64,000 nucleotides of DNA, taken from assembly GCA_028689055.1 (NCBI GenBank), contig JAQTWZ010000005.1, positions 29,647-93,646 of the forward strand. Direction: 5' to 3'. The notes under the pieces were generated by a model that saw only the letters and a program-made list of their open reading frames with translations, was not told the origin of the DNA and did not search any database. Made by a program: the position numbers and the translations under genes. This DNA comes from Sulfurimonas sp. GTDB taxonomy: Bacteria; Campylobacterota; Campylobacteria; Campylobacterales; Sulfurimonadaceae. Of the stretch, positions 43,381-53,400 are shown one piece after another (the stretch's first letter is position 1; every line of letters starts with the position of its first letter).

Positions 43381-45438
43381 ATGAAAGAATTATTACAACA
43401 GGTTAAAGATTTAAAATCAGAGTACAAATATAAAGAAGCAAGAGATTTTATAGATGAAAATACAACAGATGCTAATTTGTTGAGAATACTTGCAGAGTGT
43501 TACTATAAAGATTTGGAGTTACATAGAGATTTTTCTTATGATAAAGCCTTAAGAATTTTAGGCAAAATTGATGATACAAGCGATAACGATAAAAAAGAAA
43601 CATTATGCCTAAAAGGTGCAGTATATAAGAGAAAGTGGGAATATCAGGCAAAGTTAGATGATTTGTATGAAGCAATCAAAAATTATGAAGAGGCTTATAC
43701 AGAGCATAAAGATAATGATAGAGGATATGGCGCTATAAACGCAGCATATCTTTATGATGTTTTGGCAAATACGTTAGGTAATGTAGGTTTTAAAAATTAT
43801 CAAGAATTTGAAGAAAAAGCTACAAAAATTCGACAAGATATTATCAATGCATTTAATAACAGTAAAAGTGATAGATGGATATATCATACTTTGGCACAAG
43901 CCTATTTGGGTATAAGCGATCTTTCTACATGTAAAGAAATTCTTCAAGAGAGTTTGAATAAAAATTATAACTACAGTGACTGGGAAACATATACAACTTT
44001 TAAACAGATGAGAGAACTCGCAAAATTAAAAAAGATAGAAAATTTAGATGTTTTACTTCCACTTGTCGGTGAAGATAACAGACATCTACTAGAGACAACT
44101 TTAGACAAAAAAGGCTTGGCACTTTCAGGCGGTGGTTTTCGTGCTAGTTTTTTTCATCTAGGAACTTTGGCAAAGCTTGCAGAATGTGACTTACTTAAAG
44201 ATATAGAAGTTATCTCAACCGTATCCGGTGGAAGTATAATAGGTGTTCACTACTACTTAAAACTTCAAAAAATGCTTGAAGAAAAAAGTGATATAGAGAT
44301 AACACAAGCTGACTATATAGAACTCGTTCATGAATTGATAGAGGAGTTTTTTGAAGCGGTACAAACAGATATACGAAATAGTGTTATAACAAAAAACTTT
44401 TTCTCAAACACAGTCGTAAAAATTTTAAATCCATTTTCTAGTTATAGCAGAACTAATAAACTAGGTCAACTCTATCAAGAAAGAATCTATAAAAAATATA
44501 AACAATATATGCATGAGTTAATTATCACTCCCCACGGTTGGGAAGATGGAAAATTTAAACCAAGGTTTCATAATTGGAGAAGAAAAAATAAAGTGCCTAT
44601 TTTAGTCATCAATGCCACAAATCTAAATAGTGGTCACAACTGGCAGTTTCAAGCAACAAAAATGGGTGAACCTGACTACATGTACAATATGGAGATAGAT
44701 AAAAACAACAGATTTGATTGGGTGCGATATACAGATAAAGGGCTACAAGAGAAGTTTAAAAACTACTCTATAGGACAAGCCGTTGCTTGTTCATCTGCCG
44801 TACCAATGTTATTTACCCCTGTTGTTTTAGAAGATCTATATGAGGGATACAAACTCAGCATATCTGATGGCGGAGTGTACGACAATCAAGGTTTTAGCGG
44901 ACTTTTAAGTGAAGAGTGTGACTATATAATCTGTAGTGACGCATCAGGACAGATGGATAATCAAATTACCTCACACACTTCCATACTCAGAACAAACATG
45001 AGAACCATAGATATTCAAATGGATAGAAACCGAGAGATGATTTTTGAAGATATGCAAAATAAAAAAGAGAGAGGTATATTAAAAGGCTTTCTGTTCACAC
45101 ACCTAAAACAAAATTTACAAGCTTATGAGATAAATCAAGCTGATGCAATACAAAAATTTGAAGATAACCAAGACAAAGAGTTTCAGGAGTTGATTTCAGA
45201 TGTGAGAACCGACTTAGATAAGTTTTCTAAAACAGAAGCTTATGCTCTCATGTATAATGGATATGAGTTATTTCAAGGACAAACAAAATCAATGAAAGAT
45301 TGTCATAAAAAAGATGATTGGGTATTTTTAAGTATAAAAAATGATGTTGATAAAAAGTCGGAGAAGTTGATGGATGAGTTGGAGTTGTCGGAGCACCAAT
45401 TTACAAGAAGGTTTAGAAAATGGTGGAAGAGTAGATGA
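43381..45438 (+). CDS. TPR (DUF4071-like) plus patatin-like phospholipase (island gene B)
   Basis: 685 residues. Residues 1 to about 225 are TPR-like; LYEAIKNYEEAYTEHKDNDR followed by GYGAINAAYLYDV matches the DUF4071/TRAFs-binding repeat also seen in gene F. From 244 a patatin domain starts: GLALSGGGFRASFFHLG (oxyanion hole at about 249-253), nucleophile Ser282 in STVSGGSIIG, and the catalytic Asp496 in SDGGVYDNQG. Both residues of the dyad are intact. Patatin phospholipases serve as membrane-degrading effectors in CBASS and other defence systems. The start of the next gene overlaps the stop (ATGA). No signal peptide, so cytoplasmic and probably held inactive until triggered. Confidence 0.85.
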   Translation: MKELLQQVKDLKSEYKYKEARDFIDENTTDANLLRILAECYYKDLELHRDFSYDKALRILGKIDDTSDNDKKETLCLKGAVYKRKWEYQAKLDDLYEAIKNYEEAYTEHKDNDRGYGAINAAYLYDVLANTLGNVGFKNYQEFEEKATKIRQDIINAFNNSKSDRWIYHTLAQAYLGISDLSTCKEILQESLNKNYNYSDWETYTTFKQMRELAKLKKIENLDVLLPLVGEDNRHLLETTLDKKGLALSGGGFRASFFHLGTLAKLAECDLLKDIEVISTVSGGSIIGVHYYLKLQKMLEEKSDIEITQADYIELVHELIEEFFEAVQTDIRNSVITKNFFSNTVVKILNPFSSYSRTNKLGQLYQERIYKKYKQYMHELIITPHGWEDGKFKPRFHNWRRKNKVPILVINATNLNSGHNWQFQATKMGEPDYMYNMEIDKNNRFDWVRYTDKGLQEKFKNYSIGQAVACSSAVPMLFTPVVLEDLYEGYKLSISDGGVYDNQGFSGLLSEECDYIICSDASGQMDNQITSHTSILRTNMRTIDIQMDRNREMIFEDMQNKKERGILKGFLFTHLKQNLQAYEINQADAIQKFEDNQDKEFQELISDVRTDLDKFSKTEAYALMYNGYELFQGQTKSMKDCHKKDDWVFLSIKNDVDKKSEKLMDELELSEHQFTRRFRKWWKSR

Positions 45439-48400
45439 GTAATAGTATTGAAATTTTTGTAAGTTACTCTCATGAAGATATAGAACATGTGAAAAATCTG
45501 CAAAACTCTCTAAAAGATTATAAAAATATTAAACTGTGGACTGATGAAAATATCAGAGTTGGAGATAAATTCAATAAAAAGATTTATACTAAAATCAAAC
45601 AAAGTGACATCATTATATTTTTCTTTAGTATTCATCTAATGAAAAGAAATTTTTCTTATGTAAAAGATGTCGAAATACCTCTTGCATTAATCGAAAATAG
45701 AAAAAGAAGTATTCAAATTTTGCCACTTATTGTAGATAAAGACGCTTATACTTCAGTTTTTTATGAAGCGTTGAAAAAAGATTTTGTAACACTTCCCGAA
45801 CATAACAAACAATCAAAAGCGATAAATGAGTTTCAAAAAAATAAATGGTGGAAACCTTGGAAAAAAGTTCCTAATCCTTGGGATGTTGTAAGAGCAAATA
45901 TAGAAGAACTTGTCTCAGGTAGTGATTTTAAAAAATATTTACAAAATAAAAAAGATGTGTATTCTGAAAATGTCAATATAGATAAGATTGAGAATTTTGA
46001 CAAATATATCACAAGAGAAATTGAAGTAGATATCAAAAAGTGGTGGGAAACAAACACTTCATCTTGCTATATACAAGGTGATGAAGGAGTTGGAAAAACA
46101 TTTTTAGCTCTTAATATTGCAAATAAGATGCAAATGGATGGAATCATCTCATTTTATCTCAAAAGTTTAGAGTGGAACGGTTGTAAAACAATCAAAGAAA
46201 TTTTAGTTCAATCGTTTGGATTTAAAGATGAAAATGAAATAAATGATATAAACGAATTTTTGAACGGTTTTGAAAAACCTATTTTAATAGTTCTTGATGG
46301 AGTGAATGAAAAAGGCGCTTTAGAAGTTGTAGATAACATTTTAAATGATTATTTTAAAGAGAGTCTGTATCAAGAAAAAATCAGATTTATATTTACAACA
46401 AGAGATTTATCAAATTATAGTAATTTTAATAAGCCTTTATGGAACAAATTAAATAAATTTTTAGTTAATCCATATAGTGCAGCAGAACTAAAAGAAGCCA
46501 TTTCTAAGTTTGAACCAGATTTTGATTTTGAACAATTTCCAAAAAATCTTATTCCTACTGCTTCAATAGCACGATATTTAAAGTTAGCACTGAATTTGAA
46601 AGATAAATTTGGTTGTTATGCTAATGTAACTAAGGAAATTTTATATTGGGAAGGTCTGAAAGAACAGATTGAGAACGATATGAAAATTAGGTTTGACTTG
46701 ACTATTACCTCAGAAAATATTGAAAGATTACTAACTAAATTAATAAATAATTGCCAAATAGAAGATTCTAAGGTAACAACAAATGATAAAAAACTGGAAG
46801 GTATTTTTGGTAAAAATTTTTTAAATATTGAGAATTCACTAAGAGAAATTAGATTAATTGAAGATATTGATTCTGACAGTACTATTACGGTAAATTCAAA
46901 TCATATAGTAATTGCATATTCAATCTATTTGTTAAATAAATTTGAAGAAATTGATACTACTTTAGAAGTAGAGGAGATAGCCGATAAGTTTAAATCTTAT
47001 TTGGAACCTTATGATAATGATTTTATATCGAATGTTCCTTTTTTGATTTTTCAATTATCTTTAGATCGAAACGATAAAAATGACAATATTTCGAAAATTC
47101 ATTCGGGATTATTATATCTATGGCTTAATAATCATAATTCAAATATACGCACTGAAAATTTAAAATTATGGTGTGAAAGAGATTTAAGTTCATTTATAGA
47201 GATATTAGACATAGTGGAATTCAAAAATAAAGACTTTAATCGAAACAATTTACAAGAAATAATGTTGGCAGTATTGTGTGAAGTTTGGCGCGAAAGTCAT
47301 GGTCAAAACGAAAATCTGAAAGACTATCTTAAATCTATATTTTTAGGTACAACAACATATAAAGAAAATCATAATATTGCAAGATTTAAGAGGGGTATAA
47401 TTATTCTTGCACATTTTCCAACAGAAGAATTTTTAGATATTTTTGCTCAAAAAATCAAAGATTTAAGTGAAGAAAATTGGGGTATGTATTATGTTGTAAA
47501 AGAGGCTATATTATTTGAATATATACCAATATTATTTAGATTTGGGTATCAAGAAGATATCTTTAGTGTATTGATAGAAAAAGATGATTTTAAAGAGCTT
47601 GCAAAAATGTATAAATCACACTCTTTATCTGAGACGTTCTCATTGGAAGTAGAACCGATAAATAGAAATAATTCTATATCTGCTTTTGTAAAAAAAATTG
47701 GAGAAAATCAAAAACTATTAGATGACTTTGATGTGGAAAATTTCAAAATATATGAAGTAAGTGGGTTATCTAATATTGCATGTAGAAGAGATTTGATCAT
47801 AGATAATGAAGATAAGAAAAAAGTTATTGAAATTTTAGAACAATTATTTAATGAGTTTACAAAACAAGAGAATAGAAATATATTTCCATATCGCTGGGTA
47901 TATGATAATTTTCCATATTTATTGGCTTCTTTTGATAGTATAACTTTCAACAGGATCAATTCACAATTTCTTTTTCAAACAATCAAACAAAAAGCTAATT
48001 GGCATAGAGTTCAAGGTTTTCACTTAACAATATTACCAAATAAAGACCTGCCAAAATATATTTTATCCAATATTGAGAGTTTGACTACTTTTGAACAAGA
48101 GCATGAAAAAACAACTTTTTTAAATCAATTGATAGAAATGATTCTGTTTACGGCAGATGAAAAACAATTGGAGAGTTTCTTTAATTACCTTATTGACGAG
48201 CTAAAATTTTCAATCATTTTTATAAGAAATCATCCTGTAGACATTTATATCAGAGAGCTATTTGGCACAAAACTATTGAATATGATACATACAAAATTAA
48301 ATGAAAAACCAGAGAAAGAATTAGAAGAAACGTTAATGACTTATCTGTGTCTATTGAATGATTTTAACAATCAACACTTGATTGCTTGGGCTATTGAAAA

Positions 48401-49610
48401 ACTAGAAGATATTTCAATCGAAGATGATAAAAAAGAGTTTTATCGTACTATATTGATGAACTCATCTCCGTCAAAATATTTTGAAGATATATATTTACAT
48501 AAAGATCTGAAAATATATTTTTATGAATCTAATAGTAGTCGTGGAGGAGCTTATTTAACTTATTGGATAACAAGAGAAAAAGGATTTTACAACAACAAAC
48601 CGTTTGATGAATTAATTGATATTTTACCTCTTGACACTGTTGGTAATTTGTTATTTCATAATGAAAGATATGATGATATCAATCTATGGGGAAAATATAT
48701 ATTTGACAACTTAGCACCGCAAGACATGAACGATTATGACGTCTTTGAAGCCATTAAAAAGTACTCTGAACAAAATAATGATGAATTTGAATCCTACGCT
48801 ATAAAATATTTAACTAAGGCTAATGATACCTATGAAAATGGAGGAAGACATTTCCCACCGTTGAGAGTATTTGAGGATGCTTTAATTACTTTGCTTCTGC
48901 CTATAAATTTTGACAAATCTGTAGAGTTTTATAATAAAACCAAAAAATTCCGGCATATCTCAAATAGCTTTAATCGTGAAATTTTTAATGCTGAAAAATA
49001 TTGTGAGGCAAAACATAAAATATATCGAAAAGAGTATATTCAATCACTGAAAAGGGATATTGATATTTTGCATATTGCAAGAATGTCTCATCAAAACAAT
49101 AGTCAAAAAGAATTGATGGAGTTTATTGAAGAATGGCTTGTAAGCAAATATGCTACTGATAGATTATTGGCGGTTTCTTTGTTGACTTGGTTCGGTGATA
49201 ATTCTTCTATTGCATTACTAGAAAAGATCAAGTTTAATGATGATAGTGAATATGTAAGATATTTTGCTAGTTGGTCATTAGAAGTTGCAAAACAAGAAAA
49301 ATATGCAAAAAAGATATACGAAGAGATTTTACAAGAAGATACTTTAGAAGTTATTTCTGCAAAACTATATCAAATAAAACCAGTAATTACACCAATGGTA
49401 AATTATTGGGGTGTGGAGTTAAATGAAAAGTATGAATTCAATAAAACAGAAAAATACAAAAAGATTTTAATTCAAAGATTTTGGGATATTGTCAGCGAAA
49501 GTATCAAGGATGACAAAAATATAGAGATAAATCAAAGAAAATTATTAGGATATTATCGAGGTGAAGAGATTACAGATGCTAATAGATTTATAACTGGAGA
49601 GTTCAAATGA
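45435..49610 (+). CDS. TIR-STAND NTPase, large putative sensor/effector (island gene C)
   Basis: 1391 residues. An N-terminal TIR domain (about 5-155) has IEIFVSYSHED and the candidate catalytic Glu80 in KDVEIPLAL. A P-loop NTPase follows with Walker A GDEGVGKT (215-222) and Walker B ILIVLDGVNE (284-293), then winged-helix-like and about 900 residues of helical repeats without further motifs. This is the build of STAND/NLR-like immune proteins such as the Avs group, where the repeat region senses a phage protein and the N-terminal effector is released; here the effector would be a TIR NADase. Overlaps genes B and D by 4 nt each. Marked AT-rich codon use. Confidence 0.85.
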   Translation: MSNSIEIFVSYSHEDIEHVKNLQNSLKDYKNIKLWTDENIRVGDKFNKKIYTKIKQSDIIIFFFSIHLMKRNFSYVKDVEIPLALIENRKRSIQILPLIVDKDAYTSVFYEALKKDFVTLPEHNKQSKAINEFQKNKWWKPWKKVPNPWDVVRANIEELVSGSDFKKYLQNKKDVYSENVNIDKIENFDKYITREIEVDIKKWWETNTSSCYIQGDEGVGKTFLALNIANKMQMDGIISFYLKSLEWNGCKTIKEILVQSFGFKDENEINDINEFLNGFEKPILIVLDGVNEKGALEVVDNILNDYFKESLYQEKIRFIFTTRDLSNYSNFNKPLWNKLNKFLVNPYSAAELKEAISKFEPDFDFEQFPKNLIPTASIARYLKLALNLKDKFGCYANVTKEILYWEGLKEQIENDMKIRFDLTITSENIERLLTKLINNCQIEDSKVTTNDKKLEGIFGKNFLNIENSLREIRLIEDIDSDSTITVNSNHIVIAYSIYLLNKFEEIDTTLEVEEIADKFKSYLEPYDNDFISNVPFLIFQLSLDRNDKNDNISKIHSGLLYLWLNNHNSNIRTENLKLWCERDLSSFIEILDIVEFKNKDFNRNNLQEIMLAVLCEVWRESHGQNENLKDYLKSIFLGTTTYKENHNIARFKRGIIILAHFPTEEFLDIFAQKIKDLSEENWGMYYVVKEAILFEYIPILFRFGYQEDIFSVLIEKDDFKELAKMYKSHSLSETFSLEVEPINRNNSISAFVKKIGENQKLLDDFDVENFKIYEVSGLSNIACRRDLIIDNEDKKKVIEILEQLFNEFTKQENRNIFPYRWVYDNFPYLLASFDSITFNRINSQFLFQTIKQKANWHRVQGFHLTILPNKDLPKYILSNIESLTTFEQEHEKTTFLNQLIEMILFTADEKQLESFFNYLIDELKFSIIFIRNHPVDIYIRELFGTKLLNMIHTKLNEKPEKELEETLMTYLCLLNDFNNQHLIAWAIEKLEDISIEDDKKEFYRTILMNSSPSKYFEDIYLHKDLKIYFYESNSSRGGAYLTYWITREKGFYNNKPFDELIDILPLDTVGNLLFHNERYDDINLWGKYIFDNLAPQDMNDYDVFEAIKKYSEQNNDEFESYAIKYLTKANDTYENGGRHFPPLRVFEDALITLLLPINFDKSVEFYNKTKKFRHISNSFNREIFNAEKYCEAKHKIYRKEYIQSLKRDIDILHIARMSHQNNSQKELMEFIEEWLVSKYATDRLLAVSLLTWFGDNSSIALLEKIKFNDDSEYVRYFASWSLEVAKQEKYAKKIYEEILQEDTLEVISAKLYQIKPVITPMVNYWGVELNEKYEFNKTEKYKKILIQRFWDIVSESIKDDKNIEINQRKLLGYYRGEEITDANRFITGEFK

Positions 49611-50395
49611 ATGAAATAGACTATTGGGTATCTAAAGTAAAATGGGATGCAAATGGAACAAGAATTATTTCTATGTATGTTCACCTAAATGAAGATAACT
49701 CCGTGGGTGTATATGAAGAAATGAGCCGTTATGACATCATTAAATATATCAATGATGGTTATATATTTTGTTCAATTATTAAACAAGAAAATGGCAAATG
49801 GCAAAAAGGCAATTATGTAATTACGGATGGTTCATTATTAAAAAATATAGACAGCAAGCTACCTTTTATCCAAACAAAAAGAAAAACCTTTGTCAGTTAC
49901 TATCACAAAGATGATTCAGATTATAAGAAAAAGTTTTTGAATTTGATGGATGATTTGATTGTCAATAAATCTGTTGAAGATGGTGACATTAACTCCGATG
50001 TCAGTGACGAATATGCAAAGCAAATGATACAAAAAGGTTTTCTGCATGACACCACAGTATTAATCGTATTGTTGAGCAATAAGACGAAATGTAGAAAGCA
50101 TGTAGATTGGGAAATCAGCGGTGCGTTGAATTACAAAGTTGGTGATAGTTATGCTGGATTATTGGGATTAAAGTTGCCAACTCATGATGATTATGTAAGC
50201 GGGAAATGTACCTACAGCAAAATACCTGATCGGTTGGCAGATAATTTTAAATCAGGCTATGCAATTGTCAGAGACTACACAACAGATAGAAAAATACTAC
50301 AGGGATATATTGAAGAAGCTTATAGTCTTCGAAAGAAAAATGCTGACAAGAGAGTGAATTCGAGAGTTCAGATGAAAAATGATACTTGTGAATAG
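49607..50395 (+). CDS. DUF3892-TIR (MTH538/ThsB-like) protein (island gene D)
   Basis: 262 residues. Residues 1-88 resemble DUF3892 (ISMYVHLNEDNSVGVYEEMS; RYDIIKYINDGYIF), small domains often fused to effectors. Residues about 92-235 are a MTH538-type TIR fold: KTFVSYYHKDDSDYKKKF, VLIVLLSNKTKCRKHVDWEI with Glu169 in the catalytic position. ThsB of Thoeris has this type of TIR domain and makes a cyclic ADP-ribose messenger, but no ThsA-like partner is present. Follows gene C with 4-nt overlap, precedes gene E by 11 nt. Confidence 0.75.
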   Translation: MNEIDYWVSKVKWDANGTRIISMYVHLNEDNSVGVYEEMSRYDIIKYINDGYIFCSIIKQENGKWQKGNYVITDGSLLKNIDSKLPFIQTKRKTFVSYYHKDDSDYKKKFLNLMDDLIVNKSVEDGDINSDVSDEYAKQMIQKGFLHDTTVLIVLLSNKTKCRKHVDWEISGALNYKVGDSYAGLLGLKLPTHDDYVSGKCTYSKIPDRLADNFKSGYAIVRDYTTDRKILQGYIEEAYSLRKKNADKRVNSRVQMKNDTCE

Positions 50396-50406
50396 AAGGG
50401 ATTTTT

Positions 50407-53400
50407 ATGCAAGAAAAAGAATTATTTGAACGATTTAAAAATAAGCTTATTGAAGAGTATTCCTATTATGAACAAGATATAAAATTTGAAGTCAAGATAG
50501 ATATATTAATCAATAATATTAGATATATTCCAGATATAGTTGTTTATAAAGATCAAAAACCTTACATAATTATCGAGCTAAAACATAATTACTCGCAAAG
50601 AATATTCGAACTAGCTTTTGAAAAAGTTTCACAAGCTACACGATCTTTAGATGCCAAATATTGTGCGATTGCTACTTTGGATTTTATTGAAACTTATGAA
50701 TTGAAAAATGATGAATTTTTCATGATTCCAAATATCCCCAATAGAATAGGGGAGTTTTATTTAAAAAATCGACTAGATATTGATGAAATTCATTTTAAAT
50801 ATTTATTTAATGAAATTAAAGACATATTATGGTCCGGCGGAAAGAGGGACAGCTACACGATAATCAATGAATTTAATAAAATTCTTTTGGTCAAATTTTT
50901 TATTGACGAAATGCTCTTAAAAGATAGTAAAAGTTTTTTTGAAAACTATAAGTTTGACTCTATGCCAGATATAAATAACTTGTTTTTTACTGCAAATGCA
51001 AACTTTAAAATATTTGAAGATTCAGACAAAATAAATTTAAATCAAAAAGAAATAGAAAAAATAATAAATATTTTAGACGCGATTGGATTATTGCATTTAT
51101 CACATATTGATAAAATCTATTATGATGTTTTTACTAAAGATTTAAAAAATGGAGAAGTTTTTTTATCTGAGGATGCAGTAAATTTTTTGAGTAAAATTCT
51201 TGATAAAACACAAATGACTTTACTTGCAAATAGTGGGTTTGGTCAATTGTCTTTAGAACTTTCAAATCGACTGCAAAATTTTGATTTTATTGAACCTAAT
51301 AGCATAAAGTATAGAACAAATTTAATACTACAGCTTATTAAGGGTACTCACTCAAAACATCAATTAGGCGAGTTTTTGGATGATGATGATGTTTTTAAAT
51401 ATGATACTTTTGGGCAAATAGTATCTACCCCACCTTTGAATATTAGGACAAAAGAATATAAATCCTACCAGCTTACTAAATATACTTCAGGAACAGACAT
51501 CTCTGCATTGCATATAGAAAAATCCCTAAATATATTGCATGAAAATGGACTATTGTTTGTAACTGTATCAGATAGTATTTTGTCAAATCAAATGTTTTCT
51601 TATGTAAGAGACTTTATAAAACAATCTTGTCAGATCCTAGCAATATTATCGTTTGAAGATGGGATATTTTTGAATATCAAGATACCGTCTTCGTTATTGA
51701 TTTTGAAAAAACAAAAAATACATGATTATCATGTCCTAGTTAAAAACATTGATGTCAACGATATTGATCAAGATATACAATTAATCAAAGCCTTTATACA
51801 ATATCAACAACCTAGTGAAAATACTCTTCATATTAATGTACTGAATGATAGTGATAGATGGGATTGTCACTATTATAAAAAAGAATTTTTAGAGATTGAA
51901 AATAAAATAAGCAATGTTAAACATAAATTTTTAGCTGATTATGTAGAGACAATACGAGGTGGGAGTTTAGGACATAATCAGATAGGTACAATTAATTTAA
52001 TAACTGTTGGAACTATCCAAAATGGGCAACTTGAAAAAAGCAAATTAAGTCTTATTACAGATGAACAAAACGATAAAAATAGACGTAGTGTAGTTAAAGA
52101 AAATGATGTACTAGTGAGTGTCGTTGGGAAATATCCTAGATGCGCTAAGGTTACTGCTGAATTTGTAGGGTCAAATACAAACTCAGGTATTGTAATCCTT
52201 AGAATGAAAGATGGTTTTGAAAGTAAAGTTGATGAGATTTATGAGCATTTAAATTCCAAATTAGGTCAAGTTTTATTACACAGGGGTGTTTCATTTACAT
52301 CAACCGTTCCTATTCTGACGCAAAAAGAATTGGAAAAAATACCAATCATTGATAGGTATGACAACAATGAAATATTGGAATTTATAGATCAAGTTAAAGA
52401 AATACCACTATTTAAAAGTCAGCAAGAAGAGAATCTTATAGATGAGGAAGAAATTGAACCTGACAATATAATTTTATCATTAAATGGGCTAAAGGGAAAA
52501 GTATTTGGTCTTGAAGTAATTCGATGTTTTATAAATTTAAAAAACCTAGTCAATTTTGAGATAAACAATCAAAACTTTCAAAGAGAAATAGATGATGCTC
52601 ATAAAAATGAGCTCATAGAATTTTTAAATAAAAGTAATTATAAATTTTTTCCTGAAATTGTTCTAGCTATTAGAGATATTGATACATTAATTGAACAAAA
52701 AGCCGTTTCTTTAATTGGTATGGAACCATGTATACAGTTGAATTTTCATGATACAGAAGATCCGCAAAAAAATGTATATCAAAATATTGAAATACTAGAT
52801 GGAAGACATAGAATTAAATCATTAAAAGACTATATAGAAAAGGATAATTCGCATGAAAATCTAACAGTTTCAATTATATTTATTTTGTTAAGTGATAGTG
52901 ATACTAAAAAGCTAGTACAAAGGGCAATATTTTATAATTTAAATGCGAAAGCCAAGCCTTTGCTTCCTAAAGATTATTTGAATTTACTCGAAAACGATCC
53001 CCATAATACATTGAAAGAACTAGAAATTACCAATATTGACCTATTTAAACACTTATCATTGAATAAATACAAGATATACAATTTAAGTGAAAGCAACGAA
53101 AGCATTCTGGAAAAATGTATAGATATAGCCTATCAATTAAGTTCTCATTTTAAGTCAAATGATTTGAAAAAATTAGACTTTTTTATTACTTTGTTAGAAA
53201 GACAAAATAGCAGGATTTTAAAAAAATATGATATCCATTTAAAAACAAAATTTTATATTTTGATCATTAATATAATAAGTGAAACTAGACTGAATAGAAA
53301 TAAAATCAATGACTATCTGGATAAAGAATTGGCTGGATTTATTGAGTGGTTGGAACTTTCAAATCTCTTTGAATCACTTCAAAAAATCAGTGAATTGAAA

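Noticed and set aside
43381-45438. CBASS with CapV effector
   Set aside because: Patatin is present but no CD-NTase, Cap2/Cap3 or HORMA/TRIP13 genes are seen.
49607-50395. Complete Thoeris system
   Set aside because: Gene D has a ThsB-like TIR domain, but no ThsA (SIR2-SLOG) gene is found in the window, and D is embedded in a larger operon.
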